Origin: Zhengella sp020637775
Lineage (GTDB): Bacteria; Pseudomonadota; Alphaproteobacteria; Rhizobiales; Rhizobiaceae
DNA length: 64,000 bases
NCBI RefSeq assembly: GCF_041397485.1
Contig: NZ_JAWKWO010000002.1
Span: 372,001-436,000, forward strand
Direction: 5' to 3'
Of this stretch, positions 9,916 through 20,089 are shown piece by piece. The translations under genes and the position numbers were made by a program. Each line of letters opens with the position of its first letter. Position 1 is the first letter of the stretch. The notes below the pieces were generated by a model. It did no database searches and was not told the origin of the DNA. It saw only the letters and a list, made by a program, of their open reading frames with translations.

Positions 9916-10209
9916 TCAGGGTTCGAAACCCTCGACGATCACCATGTCGGCATCCGCGACGGTCTGCCGGATGGCCTTGGCCTTCTGGTACTGTTCGGAA
10001 TAGTAGCACTCCCGCGCCGCCGACAGGCTCGGAAACTCGATGATCACGTTGCGCGGGCGTTCGCCGCCCTCCAGCGTCTCATAGGTGCCGCCGCGTGCCA
10101 GGAAGCGCGCGCCATACTGCTCGAAAGCAGGGCGGGCGGTGGCGACATAGTCCTGATAACGCTCCGGTTCACGAACCGTGACGCGTGCGATCCAGTAGCC
10201 CTTTGGCAT
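9916..10209 (-). CDS. DUF1330 domain protein
   Basis: A 97-residue small alpha/beta protein of the dimeric ferredoxin-like barrel type (DUF1330). The signature parts are GYWIARVTV at the start, YGARFLARGG in the middle and the end ARECYYSEQYQKAKAIR. The biochemical function of the family is unknown. It follows pyrF by 24 bp on the same strand and is probably cotranscribed; it is the last gene of the dnaK-to-pyrF run. Confidence 0.9.
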   Translation of the reverse strand: MPKGYWIARVTVREPERYQDYVATARPAFEQYGARFLARGGTYETLEGGERPRNVIIEFPSLSAARECYYSEQYQKAKAIRQTVADADMVIVEGFEP

Positions 10210-10233
10210 GAGAGTGTTCCCCCTTTTTCAACG

Positions 10234-10935
10234 TTATGCGTTTATCATTTCCGCAAGGATAGCCTCGGCGGCGGCCTTTCTGTCAACCGCGCCGGTGATC
10301 GGCCTGCCCACGACCAGATGACTCGCCCCCGCGCGGATCGCGTCGGCTGGCGTGACGACGCGCTTCTGGTCGCCATGCGCGGCGCCTGAAGGCCGGATGC
10401 CGGGCGTGACCACGGCCATGCTGTCGCCAAGCAGCGGGCGCACCAGTGCCGCTTCCTGTGCCGAACAGACGATGCCGCCCATGCCTGCGTCCGCTGCCTG
10501 GCGTGCGCGTCTTTCCACCAGCGAACGCGCGCCGTCCGCAAAGCCGGCCTCGGCCAGGTCGCCATCGTCCATCGAGGTCAGCACCGTGACGCCAAGCAGG
10601 CAGAGCGGCGAACCGGCCGCCGCGGCCACCGCGGCGCGCATGGCTTTCGGGTAGGCGTGAAGGGTGAGCATGTGAACGCCCATCCGCGCCACGTTCTCCA
10701 CGCCCTTGGCCACCGTGTTGTCGATGTCGAGCAGTTTCATGTCCAGAAAGACCTTGTGCCCGTCGTCTGACAGGTCGCGGGCCAGTTCCAGCCCGCCGGC
10801 AAAGGCGAGCTGATAGCCGATCTTGAAAACGCCTGCGACGCCCGCGACATCCGCGACAATGGTTTCGGCTTCATCCGTCGAGGCGACATCGAGCGCCACG
10901 ATCAGGCGGTCTTGCATGGTATCGCTCAAGTGCAT
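10234..10935 (-). CDS. pyrF: Orotidine 5'-phosphate decarboxylase
   Basis: A 233-residue PyrF that converts OMP to UMP, the last step of de novo pyrimidine synthesis, as a cytoplasmic TIM barrel. Visible: RLIVALDV, the catalytic FLDMKLLDIDNTV (rhizobial variant of DxKxxDI), the phosphate loop VTPGIRP and the end SHLVVGRPITGA. Start at 10935 (MHLSDTMQDR) with GGAG 10 bases upstream; the Met at 10917 (MQDRLIV) is also possible. It lies 72 bp downstream of the FMN reductase gene in the minus-strand run that starts at dnaK. Confidence 0.94.
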   Translation of the reverse strand: MHLSDTMQDRLIVALDVASTDEAETIVADVAGVAGVFKIGYQLAFAGGLELARDLSDDGHKVFLDMKLLDIDNTVAKGVENVARMGVHMLTLHAYPKAMRAAVAAAAGSPLCLLGVTVLTSMDDGDLAEAGFADGARSLVERRARQAADAGMGGIVCSAQEAALVRPLLGDSMAVVTPGIRPSGAAHGDQKRVVTPADAIRAGASHLVVGRPITGAVDRKAAAEAILAEMINA

Positions 10936-11007
10936 GGGATAGTGGCTCCGGCTGGCTGCGCGCTGGCGCCTTTTGTCATTGCCGGCGCCCCGAGGCAAGC
11001 CGTTGCG

Positions 11008-11589
11008 TCACCGTTGCGAAAAAGCGCTGCAATATTCCATGAGCGCCTTGCAGCCTGCATCAAGCAGGGGCCGGCCCATGTCGTCCTTCAGCATGCCCAT
11101 TTCATCGAAAGCCTTCGAGGCCTGGCGCACCGCGGTCTGCTCGGTCAGGATATGGCAGCCGCAATTCATCAGCACGGCGCGCACATGATAAAGGCCTCTT
11201 ATGCCGCCAAGCATGCCGTTCGATGCCGCGCCCAGCGCCACCGGCTTGCCCTTCCACGGCTTCAAGGCCCGCTCGCCATCCTTGGAAATGCGGCTCACCC
11301 AGTCGATCGTGTTTTTCAGCAGCGGCGGGATCGAGGCATTGTATTCGGGACAGGCGATGAACACGCCGTCATGGGCGGCGATCAGGCGGCCAAGTTTCAT
11401 GGCATTGGCCGGGATGCCGCCCTCCTTCTCCAGGTCCTCGTCCATGATCGGCAGCGGATAGTCGGCCAGCGAAATGCGCGTCACTTCCGCGCCCATTTCC
11501 GCAAATGTCTTCATGGCTGCGTCGGCCAGTTGCCCGTTGAACGATCCCGTACGGATCGAGCCGGCGAAAACGAGAATTTTCGGGATCAT
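11008..11589 (-). CDS. NADPH-dependent FMN reductase family protein
   Basis: A 193-residue flavodoxin-like reductase. The FMN phosphate loop is AGSIRTGSFN near the N-terminus, followed by CPEYNASIPPLLKNTIDWVSR and KPVALGAASNGMLGG, all characteristic of the FMN_red/azoreductase (ChrR-like) group. It reduces FMN, quinones or similar acceptors; the natural substrate is not evident. The start at 11589 (MIPKILVFAGS) is the only Met just before the first beta strand. It sits 80 bp after pmtA on the same strand. Confidence 0.88.
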   Translation of the reverse strand: MIPKILVFAGSIRTGSFNGQLADAAMKTFAEMGAEVTRISLADYPLPIMDEDLEKEGGIPANAMKLGRLIAAHDGVFIACPEYNASIPPLLKNTIDWVSRISKDGERALKPWKGKPVALGAASNGMLGGIRGLYHVRAVLMNCGCHILTEQTAVRQASKAFDEMGMLKDDMGRPLLDAGCKALMEYCSAFSQR

Positions 11590-11669
11590 GGGTAGCCTGT
11601 CTGCAGGTTGAAAGTCAGTGTCGTTGCACCGGCAATATGGGGCGGGCCGCCCCCGCTGCAAGGCCGCGG

Positions 11670-12269
11670 TCAGTCGCCGCGGCGATAGACCCAGAGATTG
11701 GCGGGCGGCACGTTGCGCAGCACGAAATCGTGATGGCGCACCGAGAAATTGCCCCTGCCCGGCGGCACCGGGGATTTCGGGCCATAGGTGATCTGTACCA
11801 CCGGGCGTCCGGCGGGAATGCGGTTGAGCAGATCCTCCACCAGCGCCACGCGCGTGGCCATCGCGAAATTCAGCATGGGTACGGCGGAAACGACACTGTC
11901 GAAGACAAGCGAACGGTTCTCTCCCAGCGTCTTGTCGAGATCGAAGGCATCGCCATGGATGAAATTCACGCCGGGAATCTCGGCTTTCAGATGCTCGTAG
12001 AAATCTTCCGAATATTCGACGGAGTAAAGGTTTCCGGGCGCGATTCCGCGTTCCAGGATGGCGCGCGTGATCGGTCCCGTACCCGGTCCCAGTTCCAGCA
12101 CCGGCAAGCCGCTTTGCGGGTTGATGACCGAGGCCATGGACCGGGCGCAGAACCGGCTTGTCGGCGTGACGGAGCCAACTGCTTTCGCATTGTCCATCCA
12201 GCCCCTGAAAAACCTGAAGTCTTCATCGAACTGGCTGAGGAACCTGCGGAATCCCGGCAGAAACGTCAT
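11670..12269 (-). CDS. pmtA: Phosphatidylethanolamine N-methyltransferase PmtA (rhizobial type)
   Basis: A 199-residue soluble methyltransferase that makes phosphatidylcholine from phosphatidylethanolamine by three SAM-dependent methylations at the inner membrane. It has the SAM motif LELGPGTGPIT, the upstream GSVTPTSRF typical of PmtA, NFIHGDAFDL and the C-terminal RHHDFVLRNVPPANLWVYRR, which closely matches Sinorhizobium-type PmtA. The position directly downstream of dnaJ is also the known rhizobial arrangement. Start at 12269 just before the amphipathic N-terminal helix (FLPGFRRFLSQF). Confidence 0.93.
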   Translation of the reverse strand: MTFLPGFRRFLSQFDEDFRFFRGWMDNAKAVGSVTPTSRFCARSMASVINPQSGLPVLELGPGTGPITRAILERGIAPGNLYSVEYSEDFYEHLKAEIPGVNFIHGDAFDLDKTLGENRSLVFDSVVSAVPMLNFAMATRVALVEDLLNRIPAGRPVVQITYGPKSPVPPGRGNFSVRHHDFVLRNVPPANLWVYRRGD

Positions 12270-12384
12270 CCGTCTTCCCTCTGGTTGCGGGCGCCTCCGC
12301 CCTTGCTTGTTCTGTGCGCACTATGGCGCCGTGCGGCCGGAAATCCAAGGGGCAGGCCGCGTGCGGCCTGTTCCCGCTACACGT

Positions 12385-13518
12385 TCAATCGCCCAGCGAA
12401 TCGAAGAAGTCCTTCATCCGCGTGAAGAACCCGCTCGACTGCGGGCTGTTGTCCTTGGAGGAAATCTTCTCGAATTCCTCAAGAAGTTCGCGCTGCCGTT
12501 TCGACAGGTTCTGGGGCGTTTCCACGACCACCTGGATATACAGGTCGCCCAGGGACGGCTGGCGCAGCACCGGCATGCCCTTGCCCTTCAGGCGGAAGCG
12601 CTTGCCGTTCTGGGTGCCCTCGGTCACTTTCACCCGGGCCTGGCTGCCGTCGAGCGTGTTGACGTCGAACTGGCCGCCGAGCGCCGCCGTCGTCATGGAA
12701 ATCGGCACCGAGCAGAACAGGTCCGCGCCGTCGCGCTGGAAGAATTCATGCGGCTTGACGGAGAGGAAGATGTAGAGGTCGCCCGCCGGTCCGCCACGCA
12801 TGCCCGCCTCGCCTTCGCCGGCAAGGCGTATGCGCGTGCCATCCTCGATGCCGGCCGGGATGTTGACCGACAGCGAACGGTCTTCGGTGACACGACCCGC
12901 GCCTGAACATTTCGGGCAAGGCTCCTTGATGGTCTGGCCGCGTCCCTGGCAGGTCGGGCAGGTGCGTTCGATGGAGAAGAAGCCCTGGCTGGCGCGCACA
13001 CGGCCCGCGCCGCCGCAGGTCGCGCAGGTTTCGGGCTGGGTGCCGGGCTTGGCGCCGGAACCCGAGCACTCGTCGCAGGAGATGGAGGTCGGCACGCGAA
13101 TCTGCGCCGTCTTGCCCTCGTAGGCTTCCTCCAGCGTGATTTCCATGTTGTAGCGAAGATCGGCGCCGCGTTCGCGCCCGCCCGAGCGGCGGCGTCCACC
13201 GCCCATCATCTCGCCGAAGATGTCCTCGAAGATGTCGGCAAAACCGCCCCCGCCGCCGCCGAAGCCGCCGGCACCGCCGCCGCCCATGCCGTTCTCGAAG
13301 GCCGAATGGCCGAAGCGGTCATAGGCGGCGCGTTTCTGCGGGTCCTTGAGAACCTCGTAGGCCTCGCCGACTTCCTTGAACTTCTTCTCCGCCTCGGCGT
13401 CGCCCGGATTGCGGTCCGGATGGTATTTCATGGCGAGCTTGCGGAAGGCGCTTTTCAGCTCCTTCTCGTCGGCGCCGCGCGCCACGCCCAGTGTTTCGTA
13501 GAAATCAGCCTTGGCCAT
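12385..13518 (-). CDS. dnaJ: Chaperone DnaJ
   Basis: A 377-residue type-I Hsp40. J domain at residues 1-70 with HPD in KYHPDRN; a Gly/Phe-rich region (about 75-110) with runs of Gly; four zinc-binding CxxCxGxG repeats (CDECSGSG, CATCGGAG, CPTCQGRG, CPKCSGAG; about 150-210); a C-terminal substrate-binding domain. It delivers unfolded clients to DnaK and stimulates its ATPase. It lies 154 bp downstream of dnaK with a hairpin between, which may set the dnaK:dnaJ ratio. Confidence 0.97.
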   Translation of the reverse strand: MAKADFYETLGVARGADEKELKSAFRKLAMKYHPDRNPGDAEAEKKFKEVGEAYEVLKDPQKRAAYDRFGHSAFENGMGGGGAGGFGGGGGGFADIFEDIFGEMMGGGRRRSGGRERGADLRYNMEITLEEAYEGKTAQIRVPTSISCDECSGSGAKPGTQPETCATCGGAGRVRASQGFFSIERTCPTCQGRGQTIKEPCPKCSGAGRVTEDRSLSVNIPAGIEDGTRIRLAGEGEAGMRGGPAGDLYIFLSVKPHEFFQRDGADLFCSVPISMTTAALGGQFDVNTLDGSQARVKVTEGTQNGKRFRLKGKGMPVLRQPSLGDLYIQVVVETPQNLSKRQRELLEEFEKISSKDNSPQSSGFFTRMKDFFDSLGD

Positions 13519-13630
13519 GCGTCAGGCGTTCCCGTTGGTAAGGTCCGTCACATGCAGGCTCCACCTGTTCCATGCCGGCCTGCGGTTGCGTGCCCGGTTC
13601 GCTCGGGTGGTGTCCTGCCATGAAGCAAGA

Positions 13631-13653
13631 GGCCGGCGGTGTGTCCGCCGGCC
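13631..13653. terminator. Hairpin in the dnaK-dnaJ gap
   Basis: A perfect 9-bp stem (GGCCGGCGG 13631-13639 with CCGCCGGCC 13645-13653) and a 5-base loop. Read on the minus strand it is followed by TCTTGCTTC rather than a T-run, so partial termination or an mRNA-processing/stabilising role is more likely than full termination. Confidence 0.4.
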
Positions 13654-13672
13654 CTTGTGTCTTGCAGCCGCC

Positions 13673-15586
<1,914 letters not shown>

Positions 15587-15708
15587 GTCTTCTCTCCGTT
15601 TAGCAGGCCGCCGGGACCCATTCATCAGGCGTTCCGGTGGCGGCCCCCGTTGAAGTGCGCCGGTTCCGGCGAACAGATGATTCTTCCGCCGGGGCCGGTG
15701 TTGCGGCG

Positions 15709-15737
15709 TATATAAGAAGGGCGATTTTGCCGCGCAA
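15709..15737 (-). promoter_or_regulatory. Candidate dnaK promoter
   Basis: Read on the minus strand: -35 TTGCGC (15737-15732), 17-bp spacer, -10 TATATA (15714-15709). CTTGCG with the preceding CC and the C-rich spacer could also be read as an RpoH-type element. About 120 bp of 5' leader would follow before the dnaK ATG. Confidence 0.55.
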
Positions 15738-15811
15738 GGCTGCTTGGCGGCTGTTTCCCTTTACAAATGCATCTTCAGGCGCTTCGTCCTGCAATCTCCG
15801 CCCGTTCGGGA

Positions 15812-17638
15812 TCAGAAGATGTCTTCGCCCGCATCCAGCGCGGCGCGGCTTCCGCGTGTGAAGGGCGCCAGCCAGGCACCCACCTGCGGCAGTTCGAAGT
15901 CGATGAAGTAATTCATCGCCGCCAGCTTGCCGCGCACGAAGGCTTCGTCGGCGGTGCCCGCGCCAAGCGCCCGCCTTGCGGCCACCGCCTGGTCCAGCCA
16001 AAGCCATGCAATCACCGTATGGCCGAAGGCGAACAGCAGCGGCGTGGCATTGGCGAAGGCCGTTTCGGGGCTCGTCGCCTGCGCGCCGATGGCGTTTGAC
16101 ACGGCGGCCATGGCCTCGCCAAGCGCCTTTGCCTGGCTGTCCAGTCCGCCTTCCTTGCCTGCCGCGTCCATCGTCTCAGCCATGCGCGCGGCCAGCAGCT
16201 TCAGCCCTTCGCCCTTGTCGGCCATGATCTTGCGGCCGAGCAGGTCCATCGCCTGGATGCCTGTTGTTCCCTCGTGAATCGGGTTCAGCCGGTTGTCGCG
16301 GTAAAGCTGCTCCACGTCGAAATCGCGCGTATAGCCGTAGCCGCCATGACATTGGATCGCCAGCGAATTGGCGACCGGCCCGAACTCGGAAGGGAAGGTC
16401 TTGTTCACGGGTGTCAGCAGCGCCAGAAGGCTCTCTGCTTGCGCCCGCGCTGACGGGTCTTCGTTGCAATGGATCTCGTCCACCAGCCGTGCCGAAAAGA
16501 GGCACAACGCCAGCGCGCCCTCGGCATAGGCCTTCTGTGCCAGCAGCATGCGGCGGATGTCGGCATGGGCGATGAGCGGCACCTGCTCTGCGGCGTTCCG
16601 ATCTTCCATCAGGCGGCCCTGCCGGCGCTCGCGGGCATATCGGGCCGACAGCAGGTAGCCGCGCCAGGCCTGCGCCGCCGCGCCAAGCCCCACGCCGATG
16701 CGCGCCTCGTTCATCATCAGGAACATGATGGCCAGCCCTTCGCCGGCCTCGCCGATCAGCCATCCGGCGGCGCCGGCCCGCCCCATCGGCCTGTACTGTG
16801 CGCCTTCGCCGAAGTTGAGCAGGCAATTGGTGGTGCCGCGATAGCCCATCTTGTGATTGAGCCCGGCCACCACGACGTCATTGCGCGTGATCTCGCCGGC
16901 CACCGCCGCCGGAATGCGCTTTGGCACCGCGAAAATGGAGATGCCTTTCGTGCCTGCCGGCAGTTTGCCGTCGGGACCCGGAATCTTGGCCAGCACGAGG
17001 TGGCAGATATTATCGGTAATGTCGTGATCGCCGCCCGAAATCCACATCTTGCGCCCCGTCAGCCGGTAGCGTTTTCCGAGCCCGTCTTCGCATTCGAACT
17101 CGGCGCGCGTGGTGATGTCGCCCAGGGAGGAACCGGCCTGCGGCTCCGAAAGGCACATCGTGCCCAGCGCCCGGCCTTCCAGTTGCGGCATCGCGAAATG
17201 GTCGATCAGCGGCTGCGATCCCCGTGTCAGCAACACACGCGTATTGCCGGTAGAGAGCATGGGATAGGCGCCCGCGGCCACGTTCGCGGCCTGGAAGAAG
17301 ACCTTGGCCGCACTCGCCACGAGATGCGGCATCTGCATGCCGCCATGTTCTGCGGGAAAGCTGGCAAGCTGGAAGCCGGCGTCGAGATAGGCTTGCACCG
17401 CGCGCTTGATCAGCGGGTTCACCGTCACCGTGCCGTCCTGCTTCAGCTCCGGTTCGTCACGGTCTCCGGGCTTGAAGGATGGCAGGAACTCGTTTTCCGC
17501 GATCCGTTCCGCCAGGTCGAGCAGCGCGTCGAAGGTTTCGCGTGAATGGTCGCCATGGCGCGCATGCGCTGTCAGGCTTTCTGCATCGAGCCAGTCGTGG
17601 ACAAGGAAGTCGATTGTCCTGCGATCGAATGCCGGCAT
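15812..17638 (-). CDS. Long-form acyl-CoA dehydrogenase (FadE/DmdC-like)
   Basis: A 608-residue flavoprotein of the long acyl-CoA dehydrogenase subgroup that includes DmdC and medium/long-chain enzymes. N-terminal helical extension (about 1-75), acyl-CoA dehydrogenase core with MCLSEPQAGSSLGDI, WISGGDHDIT, GYRGTTNCLLNF and the catalytic-loop region RDNRLNPIHEGTTGIQAMDLLGRK, then a C-terminal DUF4168-type helical extension ending AALDAGEDIF. It oxidises an acyl-CoA to the 2-enoyl-CoA; chain length is not readable. Start at 17638 with GGAGGAA 7 bases upstream. Divergent from a TRAP binding protein and sharing a promoter region with an 18-bp palindrome. Confidence 0.9.
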   Translation of the reverse strand: MPAFDRRTIDFLVHDWLDAESLTAHARHGDHSRETFDALLDLAERIAENEFLPSFKPGDRDEPELKQDGTVTVNPLIKRAVQAYLDAGFQLASFPAEHGGMQMPHLVASAAKVFFQAANVAAGAYPMLSTGNTRVLLTRGSQPLIDHFAMPQLEGRALGTMCLSEPQAGSSLGDITTRAEFECEDGLGKRYRLTGRKMWISGGDHDITDNICHLVLAKIPGPDGKLPAGTKGISIFAVPKRIPAAVAGEITRNDVVVAGLNHKMGYRGTTNCLLNFGEGAQYRPMGRAGAAGWLIGEAGEGLAIMFLMMNEARIGVGLGAAAQAWRGYLLSARYARERRQGRLMEDRNAAEQVPLIAHADIRRMLLAQKAYAEGALALCLFSARLVDEIHCNEDPSARAQAESLLALLTPVNKTFPSEFGPVANSLAIQCHGGYGYTRDFDVEQLYRDNRLNPIHEGTTGIQAMDLLGRKIMADKGEGLKLLAARMAETMDAAGKEGGLDSQAKALGEAMAAVSNAIGAQATSPETAFANATPLLFAFGHTVIAWLWLDQAVAARRALGAGTADEAFVRGKLAAMNYFIDFELPQVGAWLAPFTRGSRAALDAGEDIF

Positions 17639-17726
17639 GCGGGTTCCTCCGGGGAAAGAACGGCCGGATGAAAGGCCGGCCCTGACGGCGGATGGTAGGG
17701 AGCGTGCGGCCTGCCTGTCAACAGCA

Positions 17727-17744
17727 ACATACCGGGTAGTATGT
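17727..17744. promoter_or_regulatory. Palindromic operator candidate ACATAC-N6-GTATGT
   Basis: An inverted repeat with perfect 6-bp arms (ACATAC 17727-17732, GTATGT 17739-17744) in the divergent promoter of the acyl-CoA dehydrogenase and TRAP genes. The same arms and spacing recur upstream of phaZ at 35563-35580. It lies next to a minus-strand TTGACA (17721-17716). The size and symmetry suit a dimeric TetR- or GntR-type repressor; none is encoded nearby. Confidence 0.55.
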
Positions 17745-17775
17745 CCGTTCTGGCAATCATGCGACGTAAGCATGC

Positions 17776-17805
17776 TTGACATTGATATGGTATATAACTT
17801 TCTAT
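17776..17805 (+). promoter_or_regulatory. Candidate promoter of the TRAP binding-protein gene
   Basis: TTGACA at 17776-17781 is a perfect -35 hexamer, and the sequence after it is AT-rich. The best -10 at normal spacing is TTCTAT (17800-17805, 18-bp spacer); TATAAC at 17793 is closer to consensus but only 11 bp away. Confidence 0.4.
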
Positions 17806-17862
17806 GGTCCCCATTCCCGGGCAGGAACCCTTGCCCGGCACACGCCAAGGGAGGAACCCGGC

Positions 17863-18891
17863 ATGAAGAAATGGACCACGCTGCTGGCGGCCGCTGCCGC
17901 CGGACTCGTCGCATCGGCTGCCGCCCATGCGCAGGATGTCACGCTCAAGCTGCACCAGATGCTGCCTGCCCAGGCCACCATTCCGGCCAAGGCGCTGGCG
18001 CCCTGGGCCGAGAAGGTGATGAAGGAATCCGACGGCCGCATCCAGATCAACCTCTTCCCCGCCATGCAGCTCGGCGGCAAGCCGCCGGAACTGGTCGACC
18101 AGCTCCGTGACGGCGTCATCGACCTGACCTGGACCGTCATCGGCTACACGCCCGGCCGCTTTCCCTCGACCGAGGCCTTCGAACTGCCGTTCATGATGAC
18201 GAATGGCGAGCAGACCTCCAAGGCCTTCCATGAGTATTGCGAAAAATACTGCATGGACGACTTCAAGGACTATCACGTCATCGCCTGGCACACGCACGGC
18301 CCCGGCCTGATCCATTCCAAGGAGCCGGTCGAGAGCGTCGAGGACATGAACGGCATGAAGCTGCGCGGCGGCACGCGCGTGGTCAACCAGATGCTGGAAA
18401 AGCTCGGCGCCGTCCCGGTCGGCATGCCGGTCACCGCCGTTGCCGAGGCGCTGTCCAAGGGCGTCATCAACGGAACGACCATTCCCTTCGAGGTGGCGCC
18501 CGCCTTCAAGGTTGACGAGATCGTGTCCAACGTCACGGGCTTTGCCGGCAAGAACGGCCTCTACACGGCCACCTTCGTCTTTGCCATGAACAAGGATGCC
18601 TATGACAGGCTGCCGGACGACCTGAAGAAGGTCATCGACGACAATTCCGGCGTCGAGACGGCTGGCATGTTCGGTGCTGCCATGGACGCCGGCGACGTGC
18701 GCGGCCGCGAGGTTGCCGAAAAGTCGGGCGCCCGCATCATCACCCTGGACGAGGCCGAGACGCAGCGCTGGAAGGATATCGCCACGCCGCTGGTCGATGC
18801 CTGGGCCGAGGAGATGAATGCCGGTGGCCGTCCGGGCACGGAAATGATCAACGACGCCCGCGCCCTGCTGGACAAGTACGCCGCTGAATAA
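17863..18891 (+). CDS. TRAP transporter solute-binding protein, DctP family
   Basis: A 342-residue periplasmic binding protein. Signal peptide about 1-23 ending AAAHAQ; the mature protein has the DctP family markers LGGKPPELVDQLRDGVIDL, the Arg motif MNGMKLRGGTRVVNQMLEKLGAVPVGMP (the Arg binds the ligand carboxylate in characterised members) and INGTTIPFEVAP. It should deliver an organic acid to a DctQM membrane pair. No DctQ or DctM gene lies beside it, so the binding protein is orphaned here. AAGGGAGGAA precedes the ATG. A terminator follows, so the gene is monocistronic. Confidence 0.92.
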   Translation: MKKWTTLLAAAAAGLVASAAAHAQDVTLKLHQMLPAQATIPAKALAPWAEKVMKESDGRIQINLFPAMQLGGKPPELVDQLRDGVIDLTWTVIGYTPGRFPSTEAFELPFMMTNGEQTSKAFHEYCEKYCMDDFKDYHVIAWHTHGPGLIHSKEPVESVEDMNGMKLRGGTRVVNQMLEKLGAVPVGMPVTAVAEALSKGVINGTTIPFEVAPAFKVDEIVSNVTGFAGKNGLYTATFVFAMNKDAYDRLPDDLKKVIDDNSGVETAGMFGAAMDAGDVRGREVAEKSGARIITLDEAETQRWKDIATPLVDAWAEEMNAGGRPGTEMINDARALLDKYAAE

Positions 18892-18917
18892 CCGGCGCAG
18901 ACATGTGTAACAACAGG

Positions 18918-18947
18918 AAGCCCGGGTGCAGCGTACCCGGGCTTCTT
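18918..18947 (+). terminator. Rho-independent terminator of the TRAP gene
   Basis: A 10-bp perfect stem (AAGCCCGGGT with ACCCGGGCTT, 18918-18944, 7-base loop) followed by CTTCTTCG. It may also serve the converging GST gene. Confidence 0.72.
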
Positions 18948-18982
18948 CGTGTTCATCCCTGTGTTGATGCGGGCAAGGCGGA

Positions 18983-19582
18983 TCACGCTGCCGCTTCACG
19001 CTCCCTTGCCCTGGCCAGCGCCGGGCGGGCCAGAACCCGGTCGAGATAGGCATTGACGGAGTCGGACGCGATCTCGAACCTGGCGCCGCGCGCCCAGGTG
19101 CCGATATGACCGAGGATGACATCGACGGCGGAAAAGCGGTCGCCCAGCGCGAATTCATTGTCACCGAGCCTTCGCGCCAGCGCCTTCGTGTCGCGGCTGA
19201 ATTCCCACGCGCACCACGGCCCCACATCCACCCGCAGGTGTTCAGGGATCAGCATGCGGTGCTTCAGCTTGTTCCACAGTGGCGCCTCCAGCTCCGACTG
19301 AGCGAAATGCACCCAGCTGTCGATCTGCGCCCGTTCCGCCAGCGAGCGGGAGCCGAAGCCCTTGTCGCCATGTTTCTCGCCCAGATAGACGCAGATCGCA
19401 GCCGAATCCGTCAGCCGCATCTCCCCGTCGATGAGGGCGGGAATGCGGCCGGAGGGATTGTGGACCCGCGCCGTCTCCGATTGCGGCTTGGCGGTCTCGA
19501 TCGCGTAGGCCTCGCCCAGTTCCTCAAGCATCCAGACAACCCGCGTCATGCGCGAGCCGGGCGACCCGATCACCGTATACAT
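18983..19582 (-). CDS. Glutathione S-transferase family protein
   Basis: A 199-residue GST. Thioredoxin-like N-terminal domain (residues 1-75) with YTVIGSPGSRMTRVVWMLEELG, the cis-Pro region GRIPALIDG and the glutathione gamma-Glu site LTDSAAICVYLGEK; all-helical C-terminal domain with FSAVDVILGH. The substrate is not evident. The ATG at 19582 is preceded by GGAGGA 6 bases upstream. Last gene of a three-gene minus-strand run with an AhpD-like protein and a Tat-exported cyclase, suggesting a shared detoxification or catabolic task. Confidence 0.9.
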   Translation of the reverse strand: MYTVIGSPGSRMTRVVWMLEELGEAYAIETAKPQSETARVHNPSGRIPALIDGEMRLTDSAAICVYLGEKHGDKGFGSRSLAERAQIDSWVHFAQSELEAPLWNKLKHRMLIPEHLRVDVGPWCAWEFSRDTKALARRLGDNEFALGDRFSAVDVILGHIGTWARGARFEIASDSVNAYLDRVLARPALARAREREAAA

Positions 19583-19656
19583 CAAGTTCCTCCAGGATTA
19601 TGTGATGGCGGCGCAGGCTTGCATTGCCTGCCCCGCTTGCCAAGCTGGTTTCCGGG

Positions 19657-20064
19657 TCAGGCGCCCGATTTTTCGAAGGCCGCGTCCACCGGCACCTGGA
19701 GCGCATTGGCCAGGTGATTGGTCTTTCCGGCCAGAGCGATCACCTTCAGCAGGTCGCCATATTGCGCGTCCGTCATGCCCTTTGCCTTGGCCGAAGCCGT
19801 GTGCGAATGGGCGCAATAGGTACAGCCGTTCGCCGCCGACACGGCAATGTAGATCATCTCGCGGGTCAGCGGATCCAGCGGTCCGGGCGCGGTCATGACC
19901 GCCTTCACTTCTTCCCAGGTGCTTTTCAGCAGCGCCGGATCGGCGGCAAGCGCCAGCCAGAAATTGTTGATGAAGTCGGAGCCGCGCGTGGCCCTTATGT
20001 CGTCATAGACCACGCGCACCGCTGCATCGGCTTCCTCATAGCTCACAAGCCTGACTGTCGACAT
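19657..20064 (-). CDS. AhpD-like / carboxymuconolactone decarboxylase family protein
   Basis: A 135-residue all-helical protein of the CMD/AhpD fold. The redox motif Cys81-Thr-Tyr-Cys84 with the following His pattern (CTYCAHSH) marks the alkylhydroperoxidase-like branch rather than the true decarboxylase. Likely a thiol-dependent peroxide-handling or disulfide reductase activity. It starts 25 bp after the cyclase stop and lies 74 bp before the GST start, all on the minus strand, so they probably form one operon. Confidence 0.9.
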   Translation of the reverse strand: MSTVRLVSYEEADAAVRVVYDDIRATRGSDFINNFWLALAADPALLKSTWEEVKAVMTAPGPLDPLTREMIYIAVSAANGCTYCAHSHTASAKAKGMTDAQYGDLLKVIALAGKTNHLANALQVPVDAAFEKSGA

Positions 20065-20089
20065 GCCGCCGTTTCCCTTTCCTGTTCGA

